Source of the DNA: Colius striatus
Taxonomy: Eukaryota; Chordata; Aves; Coliiformes; Coliidae
Direction of reading: 5' to 3'
Length of the DNA stretch: 64,000 nucleotides
Assembly: GCF_028858725.1 (NCBI RefSeq)
Contig: NC_084762.1
Location: forward strand, 2,613,374-2,677,373
Under the pieces are notes generated by a model. It was not told the DNA's origin. It worked only from the letters and a program-made list of their open reading frames with translations, and did no database searches. The translations under genes were made by a program, and so were the position numbers. This document shows, in pieces, positions 24,653-33,615 of this stretch. Numbering within the stretch: position 1 is the first letter of the stretch; every line of letters starts with the position of its first letter.

Positions 24653-27600
24653 GTAAGACTTTCACCATTCACTTGCTGATAACTTCTCTATTTCTTTAAA
24701 TTTATTTCAAATTAGGATGTTACTACAAAAAATACCAGCTCTGGAAAGTGAGGTCTTCCAGCCACCTAGTCTTGAAACCTGCCTCCACCACAAATGTGTG
24801 GTGTTCAAAGCTTGGAAGGCAGCTTGATCCTTTTTTTAATCACTCAAGCCTTTTTGCCTCCTATGACTAGCTTTAGCATTGGGCAGTGTCACAGAAAATT
24901 CGCTTGAGGGATGTGACACCTGCACATGAAAGACTGGATCCAGACTGCTTTGCTACACCACTCAGAAGGCAATGACTAAAAGTCACTATCCACAAGCCTA
25001 GAAATGATGTAGTAATTTTGAAGTGAATGTTTCCATAACCACATTCAATTTCAAGCCAACAAGTCTCAGGTTTTCTTATTCATAGAATTATTCCCTAGAG
25101 TACTCTCCTCACTGCAGCATGTGGCACACACTTTGGCTACGTGGGAGGAGGAAAGCCTACTTCAATATTGTGCAAATGCACTTTAATCTAGAGCTAGAGA
25201 GAAACATCACAAGATAAAATTAGGGCCAGTTCTACTGATTTATGGAGTACAATTTAGCATTTAAGATAAGTCTAGTGTTCCAATGCAGGTAGGAGGTTCC
25301 TCTCCACAACTAAAACTCTCAGTGCACAGAACTTTGTTCTTTGAATAAGGACATTTACTTACCAAATATTTGCTTCTTATTTTCTCCCATTGTTTTTCGG
25401 TGCATATTTTATTTCACTGAGTAGAAAACTTGACTATTAAGCCAATATCTAAAATACAAATAACTTTTGTTAAGCCCTCTATAGCAGCTTCAGAATATCT
25501 CAGGAGAAAAGACAGAGGCTCTCTCTGATTTCTTAGCAGTAGGCAATTCAGGGTTAAACCCTAAACAGAAAAGCAGCACAGCTGCTGGAAATCTTCTGAA
25601 GGAACTCCCAGGACAATCAAAACCTTAAGAGTGTGACCTAACCACCCTCCCACAAAATTAATTTAAACTCCAAATGTTTGCTAAGAAGAAAGGGATCTGT
25701 GGGAGGAAGAGGAGAAGAGGAAAGATGAGACCAATCTATTTTCCAAACTTATATATCTGTGCAAATATAATTATGTATCTATATTTACACTGTGAAGAAA
25801 GGGTTTTTTTTTCTTCCATTTGTCTCTATGTAATGAAGTCAGGCAGAATAGCAAGAGACTTCAGAACATAGTGTATATTGCAACACAGGTTACCTTGTCT
25901 CCTCAAGCTCTGTTAGCAGTCAGGATGACAAAAAGGGAGGAAAGGTAACAGAATTCTTGTACTTCCCCCCTCCAGTGATTTTCAGCAGCCGGTACAGAGG
26001 ATACTCTGGGCTGCCAAAAATCACCCAGCATCTGGCTCTGACAGCTGCTTCTAAGTGCACATACAAGTCAACATGATTCCATTCTGGCTTGGTTTAAATC
26101 TAAACAGGTTTGATGCTGGTGGTTCTCCTGGTGTCCAACATGCTCCTGACAAAGGAAGGAGTGACATCCTTGCCCATCTGCTCCAGTGGATCTGTCAACT
26201 GCCAAGTTTCCCTTGGGGAACTTTTTGACAGAGCAGTTAAACTTTCACACTACATCCACTTCCTCTCTTCAGAAATATTCAATGAGTTTGTAAGTATTCT
26301 GCCTTTTCCCAAGGGTGAGGAAATAATAGATGAAATAGATGAAAGATACCATTTCCCTGTCCTCCTTTATCTGCAGGACAAGTTTCTGTTTGCTTGGTGC
26401 CAGTTTCACCCATAAGACTCACCAGAAACTTTTGACCTCTAAAGTCGAGTGATAAGTAGTGAAAAAGTAGTGATAAAAGCAAGGGAACAACTAGCTAATG
26501 GAACATTTGTATTGAAGCTCTTTCTTACCTGTTTCATTAATGCCTGTCCTTGCTGATCTGCAGGATGAACGTTATGCTCAGGGCCGGGGGTTTATTACAA
26601 AAGCTGTTAATGGCTGCCACACTGCCTCCTTAACAACTCCTGAAGACAAGGAGCAAGCTCAGCAGATTCATGTAAGTCCCCCATTTCTGATGCCATTCAG
26701 TGTAGTAGAGACATGGGAGAGTGGGAAGAGAGCTGGCTAAGAGATAGAGAAGTAGCAGATAGAGAAGGGAGGAATCAGCTCGATTAGAATAGAAAAAGCC
26801 AGGGAGAAGAAAGTACCAAAAAGGCCAAGAACAGTTCATTTAAGATTTGCTGGTACAAAGTTACAGACTACAGAGAACATGTAAGTACCAATACTTTTCA
26901 TATTCCCTTCACTTTTCCTGCATGATACATTCAGCCATTGCACCTTATTTCCAACTACAACACAACCTCATGGAGCAGTGCCAGTTACCATGCCTGTACA
27001 GAACTGAGAACACTACAGCCTTTCAACATCTTAAACATCACGATACGTTGGCTATATAGCTAGTGCTGTATGTACAAGAGGTAAAGAGCTCTGCAGTAAC
27101 TGGAAACATTGATGTGGCTGAATAAATACTAAAATAGGTACCTGCTGCTACCAGTAGGCAAAAGTGGTTGCATCTTCATCCAAATACAAAGATAAAATGC
27201 TGTAAAATGCTACAGTACTTTGCTACATACACTGATTCCACATTAAGAGAAGATGAGGATAGTCTTGCTCAGCCTATGCTTACAGATAGAATCTGAAAAT
27301 ATTCTGAAGGAAAAAAACCCACAGGTGTAAAAATGGGGATGTGCCAGGAAGAAATCTCTCCATTTCATGGTGGTGAGATCCTTGCACTCCCAGTATCACC
27401 ATCCTCTCAGTATGTCGTTCAGAAACTCTATTGGGAGCAATAGAATTCACAGCCCAGGGTTCATGACAAGTCTGGATGTGTTCAGATCCAGTGCATCTAG
27501 CAAAAGTACCAAGTAGCTGAATACTATCATAACCATAAGCTTTATGAATGCTAATTGTCCACAAAAAAGGACAGTTGTTAAAACCAGACAGCTATCGTTG

Positions 27601-30071
27601 GCATCACTGTTGTTCAAAGGGGACGACAGATCAGTTGGGGTAATAAGAGCTATTTAGTACTTTACCATAATGTGCATCACACTGAAACCTTTTAAAAAGG
27701 TTTAAACTGTGGGTTTTTTTCCACAGAGATGAAACACCACTGTACTCTCTAGTTTTTAATGTGGGCTGGCTTTAATGATATTTTCCTTTGCAATACTGTA
27801 ACTGCATGTGGCATTACTGTAAACCATAAAGACAACAATGACAAACTTCAAACATAATTGCACAGAGTTATCCAAGCTATAGGGCACATTCAGTGGTAGG
27901 TCCTAGATTAAGATCCCAAATCACTAAGACATTGCTCTGAATGCCTCCTCACGCTGCCAGTGTGTAGCCTTCTTGTTTTAACTGACTTCTCTCACTGTGG
28001 GTGAGCAGCACGAAGACCTATTGAATTTAATACTGGCGGTGCTGCGCTCCTGGAATGATCCCCTGATCCATCTGGCCTCTGAAGTACAAAGAATCAAAGA
28101 AGCTCCAGACACCATCCTCTGGAAGGCTGTAGAGATTGAAGAGCAAAGCAAGCGGCTTCTAGAAGGGATGGAGAAAATAGTGGGGCGGGTAAGTATCAGG
28201 TCCTTAATACCCTTCCAGCCTGTTGCTCTAAGGAAGACACATAAGAGTGACACACACCTGGAATAAGAGAGGCAGCAACAGATGGGAAGGAGGAAAAGGA
28301 AATCAGTATGGCTGAACCTCAAAAAACCTTCCCAGCTTTCTGCTGCTTTCTTACAACTTCTAAAGACACAAGGTGATGTTGAATGGCATAGCATAATCCA
28401 GCATACTCCCAGTCCTGCTTCAAGGGAAGCTGTAATCATTAGGCCTGGTAACCATCGCTCTATCTTTGATTACTTTGAATTTGGAATCTTGATTATTTTA
28501 AGTATGTCTGTGATTTTTCCACACACACACATATTTATATAGCCTATTTTTACATGTTTGCATGCCTACAGGTATTGTATACAGTTTTCAGAAGCAGGGA
28601 ATGTATTTAAAGCTGTTCTGGAAGCCTGAGCTATTGCAAAGATACAGCATTACAGCAAAGTAATCGTGGGATCTTTTGCTTCTCTTTTTGTACCACAGTA
28701 GTTCCTCGGAACTCTGGCTCAGACTTGGTTCCAGCTACACTTGTAAGGTTAGGCAAGGCTGTTGTCTGAGAAAACCCATACTCAAATACCCCTGGTTATC
28801 AGTAATTGATTGAAAGCTTTCCTGAATAAAATCAGCTCTAGCTTGTTTATTTTTAAAGGGGCCTCTGTTAGTGCCTCAATACATCATTCTGTCAGTGAGC
28901 TAGATGTTAACAAGAGATTCTGACTCTACTGGCTTTTGCCTGAGCTCTGAGTGGTTGAACAGCATTAAGAGTGCCACCACCACTGCATCTACCACTTTCC
29001 ATGGGATCACTCGGTCTCTCTCTCTATTGTCTCTATACTCAGAAACCTTATCCCATTCAAGCCACAAATGCAATTATCAGTGTAATCAAATGCATCTCTG
29101 CCCCATATCCACAGGTAAAAACAGCACAGATGAGGATCCAAAATAACACTAGAAATGCCGCTGCAGTTATTCTGTCACCACATTCTCATTCACATTATTT
29201 ATACAGGGTGGTAGAAGGCAGTACTGTCAAATTCATTACTGTCAAACCACATTTGAGTGACAGGTCTATTTTGTCTTGCCCATTGCTTAAGCCACATGAC
29301 AGAGGCTCCACTGGTACTCTCCTCTGTGTTTGTACAAAGTACAAGTGGTAGGAAATAAGGAAGGTACATAAGGAGGTATGGTACATCTGAAGATGTATTG
29401 CTGAAGTATTTATCTGGTACCGTGTTCTCATACTGCTTGTATCAGAGAGATCACTTCAGAGATGGGCTGAGATCAAGCTGGAGATACACATGGAAGAAAA
29501 CTCCTAGGAGAAGTATTAACAAAAGATTTCAAGGTGGAGGGAACTAAAAAGGTTACTAAAAAGGGATGAGTTCACACATGAAGGAAGGTTTGATTTCTCT
29601 GCAAAGTCACATTCCACTGGACATAAGTTTAACACATTAGTTCTCTAAACTCAACTGACAGAGTTAAGCTTCTTTCAGTTTATTCCCCTAAAATACATAG
29701 AAAACAGACAAACCCATTCAAAATCTTCATGAAGATATAAAATACCCTACAGAATAGGAGGAAATGTAAGAGGAAACACTTTTACAAGCCTTAGACTAGC
29801 AACCAGCATTCCCCAATGCTCTGTTCCACATCCACTCAGATTCACCACCGTTTACTTCAGTATCATTTTGTGTCTTGAGGTTAATTCTGGTGAGATTGGA
29901 AACGACATTTACTCTCAGTGGGACGGCCTCCCATCCCTGCAACTCGATGATGAGGACTCCAGACTCTCTGCCTTTTACAACCTGCTGCACTGCCTCCGCC
30001 GAGATTCCCACAAGATTGACAACTACCTCAAGGTTCTGAAGTGCCGCCTGATCCACGACAGCAACTGTTAA
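24625..30071 (+). CDS. PRL: Prolactin precursor, five exons (join 24625-24652, 26108-26289, 26564-26671, 28009-28188, 29880-30071)
   Basis: Prolactin is a secreted pituitary hormone of the somatotropin/prolactin family, a four-helix class I cytokine that signals through the prolactin receptor (JAK2/STAT5). In birds it supports incubation, brooding and, in some lineages, crop milk. The five exons total 690 nt: 229 codons plus stop. Residues 1-30 are the signal peptide (hydrophobic core about 10-24) and the mature hormone of 199 residues begins LPIC. The six expected cysteines fall at mature positions 4, 11, 58, 174, 191 and 199, which form the three disulfides. Family signature 1 spans precursor residues 88 (C) to 121 (W); signature 2 spans C204 to C221. 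All introns are GT-AG and every exon length equals the classical value, so the gene looks intact. The start is the only ATG giving a signal peptide (context ACCATGT). No N-X-S/T sequon is seen near the mature N-terminus; an N-G-C triplet lies at mature 56-58. Confidence 0.98.
24653..26107 (+). other. PRL intron 1 (1,455 bp)
   Basis: Bounded by GTAAGACT and CTAAACAG, phase 1. The interior shows no repeat family I recognise and no other exon. The acceptor lacks a long pyrimidine tract (it reads TTTAAATCTAAACAG), but the exon match leaves little doubt. Confidence 0.9.
26108..26289 (+). CDS. PRL: PRL coding exon 2
   Basis: 182 nt encoding residues 10-70: the rest of the signal peptide, the cleavage site before LPIC, the small N-terminal disulfide loop (cysteines at mature 4 and 11) and helix 1 up to NEF. 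The acceptor is AAACAG|GT and the donor TTT|GTAAGT. Exon length and the phase 1 to phase 0 pattern match other prolactins. The frame stays open into intron 2 for 41 codons. Confidence 0.97.
26564..26671 (+). CDS. PRL: PRL coding exon 3
   Basis: 108 nt encoding residues 71-106, from DERYAQGRG to the QQIH end. It carries C88 (mature C58, half of the large disulfide) within the N-G-C triplet. Acceptor CTGCAG|GAT, donor CAT|GTAAGT, both ends phase 0. Intron 2 before it is only 274 bp. Confidence 0.97.
26672..28008 (+). other. PRL intron 3 (1,337 bp)
   Basis: Bounded by GTAAGTCC and GGTGAGCAG, phase 0. No repeat family or extra exon is recognised. It contains an A7C3 tract at 27,311-27,320 and a G3T7 tract at 27,711-27,720. 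An earlier AG at 28,004-28,005 would add one codon (CAG), but family alignment favours the AG at 28,007-28,008. Confidence 0.88.
28009..28188 (+). CDS. PRL: PRL coding exon 4
   Basis: 180 nt encoding residues 107-166, from HEDLLNL through the RSWNDPL segment to KIVGR. It covers helix 2 and helix 3 and the tryptophan closing family signature 1. Acceptor GAGCAG|CAC, donor CGG|GTAAGT, phase 0 at both ends. The exon length equals the family standard. Confidence 0.97.
28189..29879 (+). other. PRL intron 4 (1,691 bp)
   Basis: Bounded by GTAAGTATC and TGTCTTGAG, phase 0. The last base before the exon is the G of a GAG-type acceptor, less common than CAG but acceptable. No repeat family or additional exon is recognised. 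Confidence 0.88.
29880..30071 (+). CDS. PRL: PRL coding exon 5 with stop
   Basis: 189 coding nt and TAA at 30,069-30,071, encoding residues 167-229. It carries helix 4 and the last three cysteines (C204, C221, C229). The segment [11 protein letters not shown] holds serine at 196. From memory, galliform prolactins have phenylalanine here while mammals often have serine. The terminal SNC ending is as in other birds. Confidence 0.97.
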   Translation, partial: VNSGEIGNDIYSQWDGLPSLQLDDEDSRLSAFYNLLHCLRRDSHKIDNYLKVLKCRLIHDSNC

Positions 30072-30338
30072 GCACATGCCTGATCGCTTACCAGAGTCAT
30101 TCATCACAGTGTTCTTGCTGCTCTGCCACTTCTCACCGCAAACTTTAAGAAGACTCTCCCTGTAGAGGATCAGCAGCAACTTTCAGGCACGTTTGTGTGA
30201 ATTCTAGCTGCAACTATTAGCAACGTTTATCTTGGCGTTTTAAGTTGTTGTAAGTCACTTGTATGACATCAGTGCACTTTTCTGTCTAGTCTCTGCAACT
30301 AGTAGCATTTCAGTGATAACCAAGATAATGCAGATGCC

Positions 30339-30344
30339 AATAAA
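30339..30344 (+). terminator. PRL polyadenylation signal AATAAA
   Basis: A canonical AATAAA lies 268 bp after the stop codon, giving a 3' UTR of roughly 290 nt with cleavage expected at about 30,356-30,365. A GT-rich stretch follows (GTGCTTAACACTGAGTGG). Confidence 0.85.
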
Positions 30345-30365
30345 AATGTCATTGAATCCAAAAGT

Positions 30366-31043
30366 GCTTAACACTGAGTGGTATGCATGAATGAAAAAGA
30401 ACTGCTATGGTTTATGTCTTTAGTAGTAGCTTCTCTTTTTAGATCTCAATATCCAGGATATATTATTTACATAGGTCCTTACTTTCTACCCAAAAAAGGA
30501 GATGGGGAGAGGGGGAAGAGGGATATGAAAAATCAGATTATTCACCTATTGCACAAAACTACCCTAAACTAAAAGTGTGGCCTGAAAACCAATCTACTAG
30601 AGCAGAAGCTTTAACTCTGTACAAACATTGTCTAAGGCACAAAAAGGCAAGAAAATCAACCTGGCTAACATAGCTACTGATACCCCACACAGTCCATGGA
30701 GAGAAGGCAACACATTTGGAATTTTAAGGACAGATCCAGGTATATCAGCACCTCTACTGGCTATTTCAGAAAGAGGTATTTTTAAAGCAACATTCATTAT
30801 GTTTGAGCTGACTGAGAAATTAGAAAATTGGATGCAAGAGGCACAAAGGACAGACAAATGAACAGGGACAAAGGTAGGACCTGTCCACAAAGCAACAAGG
30901 GAAAAGAGAAGGACTCGGGCACAGGAGAATGGAAAACAGGGGTAGGACCTGACCACAAGAGACCCAGGGATCAGGAGAAGGCAAGAGACTAAGAAGTGAG
31001 CAGAGGAGCAGAAACCGGTCACAGAGCAATAGAAGAGGAGGGG
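30366..31043. other. Spacer between PRL and the repeat array
   Basis: No gene is seen. From about 30,840 the sequence becomes purine-rich on the + strand and already looks repetitive: GGTAGGACCTG with CCACAA a few bases on occurs at 30,873 and again at 30,941. This may be a still more decayed fringe of the adjacent array. Confidence 0.6.
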
Positions 31044-31640
31044 AGCACGACACAGTGGCAGAGCGAGAGCTGCAAGGAGGGGAGCTCGACAAGGCCAGAG
31101 AGAGAGGCACGAAGAAGGGAGCAAAATGAGGCAGCAGAGTGAGGCACGAGGAGGGAAGCAAAATGTGGTGGCAGAGTGAGAGGTGTGAGGAAGAGAGCAC
31201 AACGTGGCGGCAGAATGAGTAGTGCAAAGAGGGGAGCAAAACGCAGCGGTAGAGAGGCACAAGGGCAGCACAATGCAGCAGCAGAGAGGAGCGAGGAGGG
31301 GAGCAGAACGCAGTGGCAGAGCAAGAGGTACAAAGAAGAGAGAACAGCATGGCAGCAGAGTGAGAGTTGCGAGGGAGATAGCACAACGTGGCAGCAGAGT
31401 GATAGTTGCAAGGAAGAAAGAACGTGGCAGCAGAGTCAGAGGTGTGAGAAGGAAAGCACAATACCACAATAGAGCAAGATGTGTGAGAAAAGAAAGTAAC
31501 ACGGTGGCAGAGCGAAGTAGGAGAAGGAGAGCACAGTGCCACAACATAGAAAGTTGCCAGGAGAGGAGCACAACATTACGGCAGAGCGAGGCACAAAGAG
31601 AGCAGCACAATGCAACGTCAAAGTGAGGTGCAAGGAAGAG
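31044..31640. repeat. Degenerate tandem repeat, 16 units of about 31-40 bp (mostly 36-39)
   Basis: Units start with AGCACAA-like or AGCAAAA-like heptamers at 31044, 31083, 31120, 31157, 31196, 31235, 31266, 31302, 31341, 31380, 31419, 31455, 31495, 31530, 31567 and 31604. A typical unit reads AGCACAACGTGGCAGCAGAG, then TGAGAGTTGC and an A/G-rich end. Spacing is 31-40 bp, most often 37 or 39. The last unit runs straight into the first unit of the homogeneous array at 31,641 in the same register, so the two are parts of one locus of different age. Because 39 is a multiple of three, antisense frames stay open and leucine-rich over long runs. Confidence 0.9.
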
Positions 31641-33570
31641 AGCACAAAGCGACGGCACGGCACGGCGGGATAACCACGAGAGCACAAGGCGACGGCACGG
31701 CGGGATAACCACGAGAGCACAAGGCGACGGCACGGCGGGATAACCACGAGAGCACAAGGCGACGGCACGGCACGGCGGGATAACCACGAGAGCACAAGGC
31801 GACGGCACGGCACGGCGGGATAGCCACGAGAGCACAAGGCGACGGCACGGCACGGCGGGATAGCCACGAGAGCACAAGGCGACGGCACGGCACGGCGGGA
31901 TAGCCACGAGAGCACAAGGCGACGGCACGGCACGGCGGGATAACCACGAGAGCACAAGGCGACGGCACGGCACGGCGGGATAGCCACGAGAGCACAAGGC
32001 GACGGCACGGCACGGCGGGATAGCCACGAGAGCACAAGGCGACGGCACGGCACGGCGGGATAGCCACGAGAGCACAAGGCGACGGCACGGCACGGCGGGA
32101 TAACCACGAGAGCACAAGGCGATGGCACGGCACGGAGGGATAGCCACGAGAGCACAAGGCGACGGCACGGCGGGATAGCCACGAGAGCACAAGGCGACGG
32201 CACGGCACGGCGGGATAACCACGAGAGCACAAGGCGACGGCACGGCGGGATAGCCACGAGAGCACAAGGCGACGGCACGGCGGGATAGCCACGAGAGCAC
32301 AAGGCGACGGCACGGCGGGATAGCCACGAGAGCACAAGGCGACGGCACGGCACGGCGGGATAACCACGAGAGCACAAGGCGACGGCACGGCGGGATAGCC
32401 AGGAGAGCACAAGGCGACGGCACGGCACGGCGGGATAGCCACGAGAGCACAAGGCGACGGCACGGCACGGCGGGATAGCCACGAGAGCACAAGGCGACGG
32501 CACGGCGGGATAGCCACGAGAGCGCAAGGCGACGGCACGGCACATCGGGATAGCCACGAGAGCGCAAGGCGACGGCACGGCACATCGGGATAACCACGAG
32601 AGCACAAGGCGACGGCATGGCACGGCGGGATAGCCACGAGAGCACAAGGCGACGGCACGGCACATCGGGATAACCACGAGAGCACAAGGCGACGGCATGG
32701 CACGGCGGGATAGCCACGAGAGCACAAGGCGACGGCATGGCACGGCGGGATAACCACGAGAGCACAAGGCGACGGCACGGCACGGCGGGATAGCCACGAG
32801 AGCACAAGGCGACGGCACGGCACGGCGGGATAACCACGAGAGCACAAGGCGACGGCACGGCACGGCGGGATAACCACGAGAGCACAAGGCGACGGCACGG
32901 CGGGATAGCCACGAGAGCACAAGGCGACGGCACGGCACATCGGGATAACCACGAGAGCACAAGGCGACGGCATGGCACGGCGGGATAGCCACGAGAGCAC
33001 AAGGCGACAGCACGGCACGGCGGGATAACCACGAGAGCACAAGGCGACGGCACGGCGGGATAACCAAGAGAGCACAAGGCGACGGCATGGCACGGCGGGA
33101 TAGCCACGAGAGCACAAGGCGACGGCACGGCACGGCGGGATAACCACGAGAGCACAAGGCGACGGCACGGCACGGCGGGATAGCCACGAGAGCACAAGGC
33201 GACGGCACGGCACGGCGGGATAGCCACGAGAGCACAAGGCGACGGCACGGCACGGCGGGATAGCCACGAGAGCACAAGGCGATGGCACGGCACGGCGGGA
33301 TAGCCACGAGAGCACAAGGCGACGGCACGGCGGGATAACCACGAGAGCACAAGGCGACGGCACGGCACGGCGGGATAACCACGAGAGCACAAGGCGACGG
33401 CACGACGGGATAGCCACGAGAGCACAAGGCGACGGCACGGCGGGATAGCCACGAGAGCACAAGGCGACAGCACGGCACGGCGGGATAACCACGAGAGCAC
33501 AAGGCGACGGCACGGCGGGATAACCAAGAGAGCACAAGGCGATGACACAGCACAGCAGGATAACCAAGAG
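31641..33570. repeat. GC-rich minisatellite, 50 units (36 x 40 bp, 14 x 35 bp)
   Basis: Every unit starts AGCACAAGGCGACGGCACGG or a close variant and ends in a CACGAG-type block. The long form is 40 bp; the short form lacks one CACGG pentamer from an internal CACGG doublet. Counting by eye gives 36 long and 14 short units, which sums exactly to 1,930 bp. Short units start at 31681, 31716, 32151, 32226, 32261, 32296, 32371, 32486, 32881, 33036, 33311, 33386, 33421 and 33496. Variant sites: GATAACC versus GATAGCC, CACGG versus CATGG or CACAT, CACGAG versus CAAGAG, AGCAC versus AGCGC. The long unit is 27/40 G+C with six CpG, so the array holds roughly 270-285 CpG. Antisense frames of 998, 784 and 668 codons cross it but are consequences of the repeat. 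Confidence 0.98.
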
Positions 33571-33615
33571 AGCACAAGGCAATGGCACAGCAAGAAGCAA
33601 CATAGCAGGAGCTTT
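33571..33615. repeat. Decayed right edge of the minisatellite
   Basis: A last partial unit (AGCACAAGGCAATGGCACAG) breaks off into AAGAAGCAACATAGCAGGAG. This unit and the full unit before it have lost most CpG to TG or CA, unlike the array interior, as expected for an edge no longer kept uniform by exchange. Confidence 0.85.

Noticed and set aside
26335-26352. GATGAAAGATAC in intron 2, resembling the start of exon 3 (GATGAACGTTATG)
   Set aside because: It sits in a GAAATAGAT-type short repeat, lacks a donor downstream and the resemblance stops after four codons; chance is the simpler reading.
27978-28439. 153-codon antisense frame
   Set aside because: It lies over PRL exon 4 and its flanks; it is a shadow of the prolactin coding sequence.
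29796-30179. 127-codon antisense frame
   Set aside because: It is antisense to PRL exon 5 and has no independent support.
31641-33570. CRISPR-like array
   Set aside because: The units are contiguous head-to-tail repeats with no unique spacers, in a vertebrate genome.
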